Below, one piece after another: positions 13,044-25,480 of a stretch of 64,000 bases of DNA; position 1 is the first letter of the stretch; the number at the start of each line of letters is the position of its first letter. The notes below the pieces were generated by a model, which worked only from the letters and a program-made list of their open reading frames with translations, made no database searches and had not been told where the DNA came from. Location: contig OY756961.1 of assembly GCA_963580455.1 (NCBI GenBank), positions 6,615,001-6,679,000 of the forward strand, written 5' to 3'. Made by a program: the position numbers and the translations under genes. This DNA comes from Euonymus europaeus (lineage: Eukaryota; Streptophyta; Magnoliopsida; Celastrales; Celastraceae).

Positions 13044-13487
13044 TGTTATAAATTGACAGTCCGGATCAAGCAGGATCGTAGCTTCAAATGAACTTGAAAT
13101 AGTAAAAGACGAAATTGGACACACAGATTTTACGTGTAAAACCCCTAATGAACAGAGTAAAAATCATAGACCACTATAGAAGAATTCACTATAGAACAGA
13201 GGATTACAACCTTCTCTCTAATTTAACATTGAGAGAACAATGATACTATCTCTTGAAACTAGGAGAAAAATTAAAAATCTCAACACAAAACCTCTCTTTT
13301 TCTCTCTCACTCTCACCCTCTCTTTATTTCTTTGTTGTGTTTTATTGTGTGTATTTTGTAGAGGAGGTCATGCCTTTATATAGGCTTAGAGAGGAAGAGA
13401 TACTTGGTGGCAAAACTGCCACCTAAATCAAGTAGGTTAACAGCCACCTAATGCAATTAAGCGTTAGGTGTTGTCATCGGTGCAACA
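13044..13487 (-). repeat. 5' LTR of the nested Ty1/copia element
   Basis: 444-bp partner of the repeat at 8307-8744. It is flanked outside by target duplication ACTTC and inside by the tRNA-Met primer site. Confidence 0.85.
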
Positions 13488-13965
13488 ACTTCATCCTTGA
13501 GGATAAGGGTCCAGTTGAAGAGGGTGGGAATGATGAAGATTAGGGCCGAGGATTGAAAAATCATTATAATAAGGCTCTTAGCCAAAAGATGAAAGAAGAA
13601 TGTGATCAAGCCAGATTGAAGACCATGCAGACTGCATGCAAGACGAAAGAAGATTGCACTTGGGATCTCTAAAGTCGGACATGGAAGTTTTTGATATTAA
13701 TTCCTTTAAGAGCACACTTAATGAAGGACTATGATTGACATCAAATAGTATCAATTATTAGTGGTAGACTTTTATTTGCTCTCAATAATTATAACCTTAT
13801 GTTTAGGCTTTGCTTTCTATTTCTAGTTATTCCCATTATCGGGTAGAAATTGTTTAGAAATCTAAGGTTGTAAGAGCCTAGACATTTTTTTTGTAAGGTG
13901 CACAAAAATATATTGAAAATCGAGGATTTACTCTCAACCAACCTCGTTCTTAATTTTGCAAGGTA

Positions 13966-14519
13966 TTCATCATTGGTGCTTTCATTGAGAGTTGTTGTAT
14001 GATTGTGGATAGCAAGCGGGCTTGTGGCAGACAAACAGTGGCTTAGTGTTTGAAATGAGAATATTATAAAAAAAGGCGTAATATCCACAAAAAAGCTAGC
14101 AGGTTGAGCAAGTTTGCTTCCTGCTGCTTGAAGAAATGCATGTTCTTGAAGGGGGTGGAATGATAAGATCCCACATCGAAGACATGAGAGTGGTTGTTGC
14201 AATAAACAAGGAGAAAACTCTTCTTAACATTGGTGCAATAAACAAGGAGAAAACTTTTCATCATTGGTGCTTTCATTGAGAGTTGTTGTATGATTGTGGA
14301 TAGCAAGCGGGCTTGTGGCAGACAAACAGTGGCTTAGTGTTTGAAATGAGAATATTATAAAAAAGGCGTAATATCCACAAAAAAGCTAGCAGGTTGAGCA
14401 AGTTTGCTTCCTGCTGCTTGAAGAAATGCATGTTCTTGAAGGGGGTGGAATGATAAGATCCCACATCGAAGACATGAGAGTGGTTGTTGCAATAAACAAG
14501 GAGAAAACTCTTCTTAACA
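13966..14519. repeat. 264-bp direct duplication with LTR/TRIM-like ends
   Basis: 13966-14229 and 14257-14519 are near-identical (one obvious A-run indel), separated by 27 bp that itself repeats part of the unit. Each unit starts TTCATCATTGGTGCTTTCA, resembling retrotransposon leader sequence just after an LTR. Each ends with a 68-bp stretch starting TGATAAGATCCCACATCG and finishing TTCTTAACA, a start typical of plant TRIM/LTR repeats. No protein is encoded; minus-strand ORFs here only reflect the duplication. Confidence 0.75.
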
Positions 14520-14709
14520 AAATGTGATCGATTTTCTTGGCCCAAGCAAGGACGTGGGCCAAGAAGAGCAAATTTGTGCAAGCCTTGACCTAGAGTGGAC
14601 AATATCACAGTGTTAGGTTGTGAGCTATGTCAAATGTTGGTTGGGCTTCTGTCCACCTCATTGGAAGGCTATAGGTCTTCATTATTAGCCCTCTCTATAT
14701 GACTAATAA

Positions 14710-14882
14710 GCAAGACAATGGCTCAATGTCTAAAATGGAGATTTCATAAGGAAAGAAAAGCGCAAAACCCACAAAAAAAGAAGGCTGCCGAGCTATGTAA
14801 TTTTTTTACTACCTAAGGATGTTCAAACTCTTTAAAGGGGGTGAAATGATAAGATCCCACATCGAAGAAATGGAAGAGGTTG
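14710..14882. repeat. Diverged third copy of the LTR/TRIM-like repeat
   Basis: CAATGGCTCAATGTCTAAAA onward parallels the middle of the 13966-14519 units. It ends with the same GGGGGTGAAATGATAAGATC motif at about 14836, but with clear divergence and a different spacer. Confidence 0.55.
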
Positions 14883-16286
14883 TTAGCCCAACCCAGTGCT
14901 CTTCATATGGGTACCAAAACTAATAATCTAATGGGTCATTTAAAATTTACATGCTCCAACAATGACAATATATTGGGCTCATTTTGTTGGGCCAAACATG
15001 GGGGCATGAACTTTGCAATGCCTCCACGTTGACTTGTGCCCAACCATTTAATTAAAATTGAAAAGCACAGGATTCTTTTATTCTTCATTTGCGATTTCAA
15101 TCGAGTTTAGGCGGTACTCGATCTTTGCAGTGCTGTCGTCAAGAAGTTCAATCGATCAACTAAGAGCTTAGGCAATGGGCAAATTGCAAGGATTTTGCCC
15201 CTTTTAATTTCTTTTTTGTTCTTGGTTTGGCCCTTTCAGTTCATGCTATTGTGTTCTTTTTCATTCACGATATCCTTTTATGTTAATGTTACCCCATGTA
15301 TGTTCATTTTTTTGGGTACTTTCTTGTTCCTTCTATGGGTTCTTCGACTCTTTTTTTTTCTTATGTTGTCTTCAAAGTTGTTTGTTAGGTTAAATTTACT
15401 AGAATTAGTACTTGAATAATCTAGATCACAACACTAAACACAAAACCATCAAGTATGCATGATATACATAAATACTATATGTATCATAGATTAAATTAAA
15501 TGAAATACAAAGAACTTATAAAAGAAAAATCGGAAAATCCTTACAACCATAATGAAGGAATGATTGAGTTGAGAGTAACCCCTCTGACCTTAAAGCGATT
15601 TATTTTATGCTTCCTCAGGTTGTGGTATTGTGTAATATCGTCTCCTAGGCCTATTCGATCACATTTGATAGCACAAAAAAATGGTGTAACATCAATTCAA
15701 GAATCTTTAATACTCTCTCAAGAATGGACACAAAATGAGATCAAAGAAGAAGAGGAGGACCAAAAAGCTTCTCTCCTTTAGATTTGACTTTATCCTTAAA
15801 TAGAATTCAAAATTCAATTGCAAAATAAAGGTCATAAAAATTATAAAACTTAATTACTTGTAGGTTACATATATTGTAACATATAATCATTTATTTGTAT
15901 AAGTTACACCATTGTAACTAATAAAAAACATTTTAATTCAAAAAATTCCAACAAAAATTTGATTGTTGTATCCCAACCTATTTATTAGCTTCGTTTTCTA
16001 GTCTTTGTTTAGGGTTTAGTTAATTTTGTTCTCATAATCAGCCATAAATCTCAATCATACCCCAAATCCCCACTCCAAACCAGCAACAATTCAACCCGTA
16101 GAGATGACACCTTTATTGAATTCCATCTTCCAATTCGTCCAATCCGGCATAAACCATCGTCGAAATTCTATCTTCCAATTTTTCAGGGATTTGGTTTCTA
16201 GATTTGATTAATATACGAGGGAGGTGATTTATGTTTTGGAAAGTGGTTTCATTTGGGACCAAAAATTCAATCAAACTAAACCAACA
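14883..16286. other. Spacer without recognisable genes
   Basis: AT-rich sequence with short ORFs (15195-15419, 15500-15781) of low complexity and no recognised domain. Part of 14880-15190 may still belong to the adjacent LTR-like repeats. Confidence 0.4.
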
Positions 16287-16295
16287 AATTTACAT

Positions 16296-17309
16296 GGATA
16301 AATTATACTTTCAGTCACTAATAGATTGCCTCTATTAGAATGTCAATGAAAGACTAAACATTTTAAAAAGGTCCCTGAAAAAATGGAGTCGTGCCACATT
16401 TAGGTTTGACTAAATTTCAGTCAGCAAAATGCTGAGCTGTCATAAAAAGTTAGTGAAATTTGTTTTCCGACCAATATTTACTTACATAGGAATTTTAAAA
16501 AAATAAAAAAATAAAAAATCTTACAATGAAATCAGTTTAACAAAAATAAAAAAATAAAAAGGGCAAACCCAAATTAATGGCCCTCTCTTTCAAAAATTAG
16601 GGATGGTTCCATTGAAATAAATGTCTCTATGTAATCATCATTCTCTTTTTTTTTCTTAACCTTTGTTTCTTCCTCCTTAATCTTCCTCTCTTCCACCTCT
16701 CAAATAACCCCAAGGTTTAAACTTTAACCTTCTTACACTCGCCCCCCCACCCCCGCCAAAAAAAAAAACCCTCTTTCAAATCTCTCACCATCACCTCTCA
16801 GCTTGCAACACCATATATCTTCTCCTTCTCCAACGAGAATATTGGTGAGACCTTCCTTGAATTGAAGGTTGCTCCACTAGAAACTGTCTTGGTTATGGTC
16901 CACCGTGCGTGTAATCATTCATGGCCTCTAGAACAAGGGTCATATACAATGAGATTCTACATGATCAATTGTGTTGCAGAATCATATGTTGGCTTTTGGA
17001 TATTTTATCGACATTTTGATATTTTAAATTTATCAGTGATTATTTTGTTACATATTATGATAAGTTAACAAAGTTGGTATATGTTATTCACACATACGAT
17101 AATGTTATTTTTCAACCTAGAATTTATTAGTTATTTAAACAATTTCATTCATTTTTTGTGCCAAGTTAGCAGTTTGTCTGATCGAAACTTAGTCAAAGCT
17201 GATCGTGGAACAACTTAGTTTTTTTTATGACCTTTTTGTAACGTTTATACCTTGAGTGACTAGGTTGTAACAGATGCCATCTTTCAATAACCAAAAATAT
17301 AATTTACCC
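16296..17309. mobile_element. Non-autonomous MULE-type element, 1014 bp
   Basis: The left end GGATAAATTATACTTTCAGT (16296) and the right end read inwards on the other strand from 17309 (GGGTAAATTATATTTTTGGT) are inverted repeats. They match the widespread plant GGGTAAATTA-type termini. The flanks are a perfect 9-bp target duplication AATTTACAT (16287-16295 and 17310-17318), the length made by Mutator-like transposases. The interior has no transposase; it contains a C run, a pyrimidine-rich tract and an ORF (16862-17068) without known domains. Confidence 0.75.
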
Positions 17310-17318
17310 AATTTACAT

Positions 17319-18186
17319 TATTATATTAATACAAAAGTCATTTTATTTTCATTCTCAGTCACATCAATAAAAACACGTATCTTAACATATTTTTCATGCC
17401 TCAACAAATATTGTTGTTCTTATGTTCGAATTCTAATCTTTGGACTTTGAAGACTGAATCTTGATAAGCACTAGTTGCTCCCCACTTTTTACTATGTTCA
17501 CTTCACTCTTAAAAAAATCTCACTAAAACTACCATAACTATCATTATAACTGGCATTACGGCACAATTTTTTTTACAAACCTAATTTATACGTACTACCT
17601 TTAAAACACAAAACTTTTACACTCTAGAGAGTCGCTATTCAAAAATGTATGTATATCTCATTTCACTTCTCCAATTTTAAATATAAGTAAGTCTGTTTGG
17701 ATGAGAATATGTTTTATAAAATATAAATTATCGTAAAATATAAAAATTAAAAATATCTTAAAATATAAATAACATAATATAAATTAAGCGTATATGTATA
17801 TGCGGACACAAACACATGTTTAGTTTGAACTTGCTTTAATTCAAATGAAATTGAAAAATAGCCTGTGGCCGCCATCGGGAATCGTTTTTCTCTTTGTTGT
17901 TATTTTTAGTAAGGACTTAATTGATTTTTTTTAAGAAATAATAATATTCAAAATTCATGGCAAGCAATGAGACACGCGTAGTCTTCACCGAGTAGATTCT
18001 GCAACTCACAAGATCAAACAAGAATGCGACACGTCAACAACCGCCCTCAACCTTTAACTTCCCTAAACCCTTCACAGCCAATCACAGTCCACGCTCCTTA
18101 TTCTTCTTGTCCCCACACTCCTCTAAGAACGATCTTCATTCACTTCAGAAGAAATATAACACACCGTCACTGATTTCTCTCTCGAA
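17319..18186. other. AT-rich spacer and promoter region of the helicase gene
   Basis: AT-rich to about 17870, then a more GC-balanced 300 bp that should hold the helicase promoter and 5' UTR. No clear TATA box was found. No coding sequence. Confidence 0.4.
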
Positions 18187-18198
18187 ATGGCGTCGTAA
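18187..18198 (+). promoter_or_regulatory. Minimal upstream ORF (Met-Ala-Ser-stop) in the helicase leader
   Basis: ATG GCG TCG TAA lies 57 bases upstream of, and in frame with, the main start at 18244. A second in-frame stop (TGA, about 18220) follows. If transcribed, ribosomes must leak past or reinitiate. MAS is also a common beginning of plastid transit peptides, so this could be an ancestral start cut off by nonsense changes. Confidence 0.5.
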
Positions 18199-18243
18199 TC
18201 GTCGATCCCGATTCGGCGCTGAAGAAATCAGAGCCAGAATTCG

Positions 18244-21200
18244 ATGAATACGGCGTCTTGCATTTCCGCAGCGACTCCATGGTCTGTGCCTCGCCTTCGT
18301 CGTTGTCGATCTACTGCAAACTCGAATGCCTCGGCCTTTTCCTTCTCTTCGTCATTTCAATCGATCCGATGTTCGTACCGTTCTTCTTGCTTGCAGTCGC
18401 GGCAATTAATTTGCAACAGCACCAGTGGCAGCAGCAGTGGGACCAAGTCGAAGTCCGGGACCAAAAGAAGAAGTAGTGGTAAGAGTAGCAAGACCAATAA
18501 TACTACTGGTTCTGGTTCTAGCAGCGCCAGCGCCAGTGCGTGGACTTTAAAAGAGGAACTGAGGCAGATAAAAGAGATTCCGAGGAATGTAAGCAGTTTG
18601 TATCAGAACGGGGATCCGTTGGGGCGGAGGGATCTCGGGAAGAGCGTGGTGAGGTGGATATCACGGGGAATGAGGGCCATGGCAACGGACTTTGCGGAGG
18701 CGGAGATTCGGGGGGAGTTCTTAGAGCTCAAGCAACCGATGGAACATGGCCTCAATTTTGTTATCCAGGCACAGCCTTACCTTAGTGCCATTCCAATGCC
18801 ACTAGGGCTGGAGGCCATGTGCTTGAAGGCTTGCGCTCACTATCCCACTCTTTTCGATCATTTTCAGCGGGAATTGCGGGATGTTCTCCAGGATTTGCAG
18901 CACAAATCGGTTCTTGAAGATTGGCGCGAGACAGAGTCTTGGAACTTGCTGAAGGAGCTAGCGAATTCAGGTTATTCGTTGCTTCTTTATTGTGGATAAC
19001 TTATTCGTAGCCTGTTTAGTAGTAGAAATAGTTTTGTTCTTTTAGACGACACCAATTGTTCCCTTTTTTCTTGAGTCAAGTTTAACTTGATTGTTTGTGT
19101 AATATGGTTGCAGACTAAGAGATTGGTTGTTGATCATTTGTTTAACTCCACTCAGTAGTGGATTTTCAATGTTTGTATAATTTGCTTCAAGAATTGTAGG
19201 GTGAGTTTGAACCAAGATGTTATATTTGCAGCTCAGCATAAAGCTATTGCTAGGAAGGTAACCCAGCCAAAACCTTTGCAAGGTGTTTTAGGTCTGGAGT
19301 TGGAGAAGGCTAAGGCAATAAAAAACAGGATTGATGAGTTTACGAAGCAAATGTCGGAGTTGCTTCGTATTGAGAGGGATGCAGAACTAGAGTTTACCCA
19401 GGAGGAGTTGAATGCAGTCCCTATGCCAGATGAGACCTCCGATACTTCAAAACCAATTGAATTTTTGGTTAGTCATGGCCAGGCTCAGCAGGAACTCTGT
19501 GACACCATCTGCAATTTGTATGCGGTTAGCACATCAACAGGTTTTTCTCTAATTTTTCCCTATCTTGAGTTATTTAGCATTTTATTTTCCCCTCGAGTCA
19601 ACTGTACATGTGATTTCAAGGAGCTCCTTTAATTTTGTCTCTGACTACAATTTACATGCTTAACGCCAGTTTAACTTAATTTATGTTACATGGATCGGGA
19701 TGTGGACACAGGGTTAGGTGGAATGCATTCAGTGTTGTTTAGGGTTGAGGGAAATCACAGATTGCCACCCACTAATCTTTCCCCAGGAGACATGGTGTGT
19801 GTGAGGATTTGCGATAACAGGGGTGCAGGTGCAACTTCTTGCATGCAGGGCTTTGTTAACAACCTTGGGGAAGATGGTTGCAGCATCAGTGTAGCACTAG
19901 AATCTCGTCATGGTGATTCCACCTTCTCTAAGCTCTTTGGGAAAAGTGTACGTATTGATCGTATACATGGATTGGCCGACACACTCACATATGAGGTATT
20001 TGATAAATGGTTTTTCTACGATTTTCTTCTGCATGCGAGTTTGTAGTGACAAAGATGTTGTTCTTAGTTCTGACAACATATTTGTATTCTATGTAGCATT
20101 GAAAATTTAGCTCGAATAAAATAGGCCCATTAATGTTCCCTAACTCTGAACTTGGTACTCTACGCACTATGGAGGCAATTATGTGAATCTTGAGACTTCC
20201 ATGATATGTAGTTATGTTCTTCAAGAAGGAAAGTAATAACATTAGAAGTTTCAGGAAACTACAACTTCATGACCTTTTGCATAATTATTTCATCTATTGT
20301 CTTAACACTTTCCTCATATTCCGAAACTACAATTGCTAGTTGCTACATCATGCCGCTTATAAGAATACTGGCTTCAGATGCTGAAAAATGTTTCTTTGTT
20401 GTGGACGCTTACCACCTATATAAAGTAACTATCGGTATGGCCTGTTCTATTACAGTTAAACCTTAACATGTACCCAAGTTCTTCTTGCTATATGTCTATG
20501 TTTCTCTTCTAACAAGCTTTGGCAATGTGCACCATATTTATAGCTTGTCATATTCTTTTTGAAGCGCAATTGTGAAGCCCTAATGCTGCTTCAGAAAAAA
20601 GGTTTGCAGAAGAAAAATCCTTCAATTGCAACTGTAGTTACACTATTTGGAGACAAGGAAGATATTCAGTGGCTGGAGGAAAATCATTTTGTGGACTGGG
20701 ATGAAGCAGAGTTGGATGGATTTCTGGGTATTGAAACTTTTGATGATTCACAGCGAAGAGCAATTTCCTTAGGACTGAACAGGAAACTACCTGTATTGAT
20801 AGTCCAAGGGCCTCCTGGTACTGGAAAGACAGGTTTGCTGAAGGAAATTATAGTGCGTGCTATTCAACAAGGAGAAAGGGTGCTTGTAACGGCACCTACA
20901 AATGCTGCAGTTGACAACATGGTTGAAAAACTTTCAAATATTGGGTTAGACATTGTGAGGGTTGGTAATCCAGTTCGTATATCTCCAGCTGTAGCATCAA
21001 AGTCTTTGGGTGAAGTGGTGAAGTCAAAACTCGCTGATTTTCTAACAGAGTTTGAAAGGAAGAAGTCTGACCTCAGGAAAGACCTGAGTCATTGCTTAAA
21101 GGATGACTCCTTAGCTGCTGGCATTCGACAGCTTCTTAAACAGCTTGGAAAGACATTGAAGAAGATGGAGAAGGAGACGGTGAAGGAAGTTCTATCTAGT

Positions 21201-24200
21201 GCACAGGTGGTGCTTGCCACTAACACTGGAGCAGCTGATCCATTGATACGGAATTTGGATGCCTTCGACCTTGTTGTTGTAGATGAAGCAGCACAAGCAA
21301 TTGAACCATCTTGCTGGATTCCAATATTGCAGGGGAAACGATGTATTCTTGCTGGTGATCAGTGTCAGCTTGCTCCAGTAGTTCTTTCTAGAAGAGCCTT
21401 AGAGGGTGGGCTTGGTGTATCTTTGATGGAGAGAGCTGCAACTTTGCATGACGGCATAGTTACAACCCAGTTAAGGACACAGTATCGTATGAATGATGCA
21501 ATAGCTCGGTGGGCATCAAAAGAGATGTATGGGGGATTATTAAAGTCCTCATTGAGTGTTTCTTCTCATCTTCTCGTAGATTCTCCATTTGTCAAGGTAT
21601 TGCTACCTGTTAAATATTTTTATTTACAAATGGTATCAGAAGTGTTATCATGTTTTCCTTCCGTGTCATGGGCTACTCGAGAGTCAAGATTCTGTCTTAC
21701 GTTTTGACAATTGTCCACACTTACCCAATTTGCTTATAATTGATTTATTTACTAAAATACATTAATTTTGAGGAAAAGTATTTACTTATTGAAATGCAAA
21801 TGGCTTGAGTTACCAGTACAATCTGGAAGTCTTGATTAATTATAAATATTTGATGTAGAAGGAGACCCTTACTAGAATATAAGAACTGGAGTTTTATTAG
21901 AGCACATATCTTCACTTAATCTTGTAGGTCTTCTTTCTGTGAGCGAATACTGTTATTATCGCGTTGCTAGATTCTCATTGTAAATGAGCTTTTAATTAGA
22001 TATATGTCCTCATATGTAAAATGAGGCATGGTGCAGTGAATGACTCTGTATAAAACACATAAAACTCATTAGAAAAACTATCTGTTTTAATGTTTAAATT
22101 AATTTATGTATTATTTCTTGAATTTTTTTCCCCTTGTTATCTAATCTTTATGGCATATCTGCAAAGCGTCGCTTACAATTTTTTTGTTCATATTGCAGCC
22201 CACTTGGATAACTCAGTGTCCGTTGCTGTTGCTAGATACAAGAATGCCTTATGGAAGTTTGTCAGTTGGTTGTGAGGAGCATTTTGATCTAGCTGGCACA
22301 GGCTCATTTTACAATGAAGGTGAAGCAGATATTGTTGAGCAACATGTGTTTTCATTGCTTTATGCTGGTAAATCTTCTTGGCCCTTCATTACTCCTCATA
22401 TGTTCTCGCATTGCCATTTTTACCATTTTATTTGGACAAGCGGATCAGGATGTTATCTTAAAAAAATGTATAAGGATATTAAGAAAAAGGATAAAAAAAA
22501 TCATCGCTAAAAGCCATCTTTTTCAGTTATATCGACTGTCGAGACTTGCCTTGTTAATAGTTTTTTTACCACCGACAACTGTCTCACCTAATGTATAGTG
22601 AATATACAATTAAAAGGCCAATATCTAACCATCTACTTCTATTTATTTTCTGTAAATGATAAAAAGAGCCTTGAATATATTCGTACTAACTTTTACAATA
22701 ATACCTTACGCAGGTGTTCGTGCGACAGCCATTGTGGTCCAATCACCATATGTTGCTCAGGTACAGCTCTTGAGGGAAAGAATGGATGAGCTTCCACAGG
22801 CTGCTGGTGTTGAAGTTGCAACAATTGATAGCTTTCAAGGTCGAGAAGCTGATGCTGTTATCATATCAATGGTATATTTTTTACTCCTATATTCTGTTAT
22901 TTCAATTATTGTCCAGTAGTTCTCGTTAAACATACTATATTTTGAGTTTGCGAATTTGACTTGTGGTGACAAAGAGAGTTCGAATGTTTAAGCGGTGGGT
23001 CGTCTGGGGTGATGGATCTTTTTCATCACTCTGCATAGAACAGTAGAAACAGCTTCTTCAATCTTGAAAAAAAGCCCCTTTCTCATTCCATATATACGAA
23101 TCTGATTTATAATTGCTCTAATTCAGTAACAGTGGTTGTGAATTTCATCAAGGAGGAGATTTGTGTACCATCATTTCTGGAGGAAACAGCCGCTCCACAT
23201 ATTATGTGGGGACAAGGTCTGCATCATCCTGCCTGTTCTCAACTCTATCCACCGTGGGAGTTTTGTGCAAGAGAGTTATTCACCTTTTTAACAGTTGATG
23301 TATAATTTTCCAAAGTTAGACCTATGTGATTCTATAATGTTCTAGAAATCCAACAGCCTTATCAGTTATCAGTGCTGCAATTTAGCAACCACAACTTTCC
23401 TCCAAAGATGTCTTCAGTCTCTTCTATGGAGAATCTCCACAACCGCTTATCCAACAAATCGAAATAAGGTTGATGGATTTTATTCCCAAGCCTCATTTAT
23501 TTCTGGGGAGCTTTATCAACTCTAAACAACCAATATTGGTGCAACTTTCCCCTTTGGAGACTTTCTCAAAGAATATGGCATTGAAATCTCCCTATTTTAG
23601 AGGCAAGTGAGACACAAAAATTGTGAGATTTGAGAGTGTACTCTTAAGTAAGGCAGGCTTAGATAGAGTTCAATATCCACCCTCACTAGTGTTCTCTGAA
23701 GCCTCTATGATGGCATTTCACATATATCAAAACTCGTTCCTGGGAGAATTACGCAATTTTTGCAATGATTGACATTGAGACATGAAATCACTTCAAAGCC
23801 AGGATTAAAGTTTCTCAAAGTTAAAGATTGTTTCTCCTCCACCCCACAATAATCTGTAAATAGCAAATCAGACTTTTCACCTGTCGATCATCAACCCCAC
23901 TTTAATTTTAAATCTTTCAATGAAACCTACCACAGAAGCACCAGCAATCATTTTGTTTAAAGCATCCATACCCAATATGAAAGAAAAGGAGGAGGGTCAT
24001 CTTTGGATATTCCTCTAGAAGTGTTATCTTTGGATATTACTCTAGAAGCATTTTATTTAACTCTTCAGTATATTTTATAAGTCTCCCTTTTCATGTGAGC
24101 TCTCACTTTAAACCCTTCTGCATTGTCTCTATATTTTTCTTCTCTGTTTTACAAGACGTACTATCGGTTCAGTGCTTTGTATTAAGCGTCATAATTTTGT

Positions 24201-25066
24201 TGATGTAATGCTTTTCATTTCATTTGAATTTTGTGCAAAATTCTGGGTGTTGAATACCTGTGCTTCCCATCAGGTTTTTTCAATTTCACTTTGTTCTAAG
24301 GTTGAACAAGGTTTTTGACCATCTCAGAATGCGTATTTCCTCTCTGGTGATATTTTAGTTACTTTACTATGTGAAATTAACTTTTGTTATCAGTAGCTTT
24401 ATGCCTTCATCTTTTTATGTCTGCGTATACCAAACCATCTGCTTAGTTGGCACAGTTTTATGTTGGATAAAATATATAGTGTAATCTTTTGTATTTTTCA
24501 ACGGTCTTATTCTTTCCTCTTATTTACTAGTTACTACTCTATATTGTTCAACTTTAAAATAGAAGACAGAATGTTGAAACCATATCGAACTGAAAATTCT
24601 AAACGTCCATCATAAAAGTCATACATAATGTCCATAACACTCACATGCACTTGATTTTGAATTTTAAGTCTTGTTTTTCCCCACAAAACATGTGGTGTAT
24701 AATGAGTCCACATGTGATTATGAATCTTTGATCAGCAAGTCTTTTGAAGCCCTAAATTCATAATTATGTTTGTTTTTCGAGGCTATGACGTCGTAACTCA
24801 TAAGCAGTTTTTTTATGTTCTAGGTTCGATCAAACACATTAGGGGCTGTTGGATTCTTGGGGGATAGTAGGCGAATGAACGTGGCCATAACAAGGGCACG
24901 TAAACATGTTGCAGTTGTCTGTGATAGTTCAACAATATGTCATAACACCTTCCTGGCTAGGCTCTTACGCCATATCCGTTACTATGGCAGAGTGAAGCAT
25001 GCGGAGCCTGGTTCCTTTGGGGGGTCTGGCCTTGGAATGGATCCAATGTTACCGACCATTAGTTAG
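18244..25066 (+). CDS. Plastid-type SF1 helicase, UPF1/IGHMBP2-like, seven exons
   Basis: Inferred exons are 18244-18970, 19232-19540, 19712-19995, 20565-21596, 22199-22367, 22714-22871 and 24824-25066. All junctions are GT-AG and frame-consistent, giving 973 aa. The protein resembles Arabidopsis AT5G35970, a P-loop helicase-like protein of similar length. The first ~95 residues are Ser/Arg-rich with few acidic residues, as in a chloroplast transit peptide. Helicase motifs are Walker A GPPGTGKT (522-529), APTNAAVDN (about 550-558), Walker B VVDEAA (678-683), GDQCQLAP (704-711), QYR (746-748), SFQGREAD (880-887) and NVAITRAR (912-919). All ATPase/helicase motifs are intact. Role: predicted ATP-dependent nucleic-acid unwinding in the plastid; the substrate is unknown. 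Intron 6 is 1952 bp. Confidence 0.93.
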
Positions 25067-25480
25067 CATTGGATACCATTCAACGACGTAAATTTCTCTT
25101 ATACATCCGATGATTATTTTGGAGGACAACTGTATCTAGCAAACTGTTCTCTCACCCCCATTTGCTTCTGCAGCAATATTTGTATAGCAAGCTCTATTTT
25201 TTTTTATATACTTTTTTCTTTGTTTCATATTGTAATAACTGCCTCTCCAATTATTCTTGAAACTTGTATATAGAATATGTTGATGGAAAATTAGCAAAAA
25301 ATTGAATCTGCTAATGGAAGATTGGCGACAATGCAATTGATACTGATCGCCAGTGTTACAGTTCAGTCTTGCCTGCACTTTATATTTTTGTATAGAGAAG
25401 TAGCATAAAAGCTCCTCAACTATCAAAAATGGGTCGGTTAAGCCCTTTTTGTGGCTTAACAAGTCTTGTCATCTTTTGGG
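25067..25480. other. 3' UTR of the helicase gene and spacer
   Basis: AT-rich sequence after the helicase stop codon. The minus-strand ORF at 25136-25462 shows no recognised domain and looks fortuitous. Confidence 0.4.

Larger units (their letters stand above)
8307..13487 (-). mobile_element. Ty1/copia LTR retrotransposon with both LTRs, degenerate
   Basis: 5181 bp, minus orientation. LTRs at 8307-8744 (3' LTR) and 13044-13487 (5' LTR) both run TGTT...AACA. The 5-bp target duplication ACTTC flanks the element (8302-8306 and 13488-13492). Next to the 5' LTR, on the minus strand, is TGGTATCAGAGTG (about 13029-13041), the primer site for initiator tRNA-Met. The inner edge of the 3' LTR has a purine-rich tract (AGTGAGAGAAA, minus strand, just right of 8744). 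The LTRs differ at many positions, so the insertion is fairly old. It is nested in the chromodomain of a Ty3/gypsy element. Confidence 0.9.
4590..13966 (+). mobile_element. Decayed Ty3/gypsy chromovirus, split by two later insertions
   Basis: Three collinear plus-strand pieces make one element. 4590-4961 carries RT-RNase H sequence (IVTDQQPLKHLLEQ-type motif, then a VADALSQRED-like end). 6907-8306 carries the integrase zinc-binding region, integrase core and chromodomain. 13493 to about 13966 carries the pol end (LEDKGPVEEGGN) and 3' or LTR sequence. The gaps are exactly filled by a PIF/Harbinger-type element (4965-6903) and a Ty1/copia element (8307-13487), each with its own target duplication. 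Many stops and frameshifts show an old, dead copy. The 5' LTR, gag and most of RT are missing. The 3' boundary is approximate. Confidence 0.75.

Noticed and set aside
14064..14608. Two similar minus-strand ORFs suggesting a gene duplication
   Set aside because: They only mirror the 264-bp non-coding repeat; no known domain.
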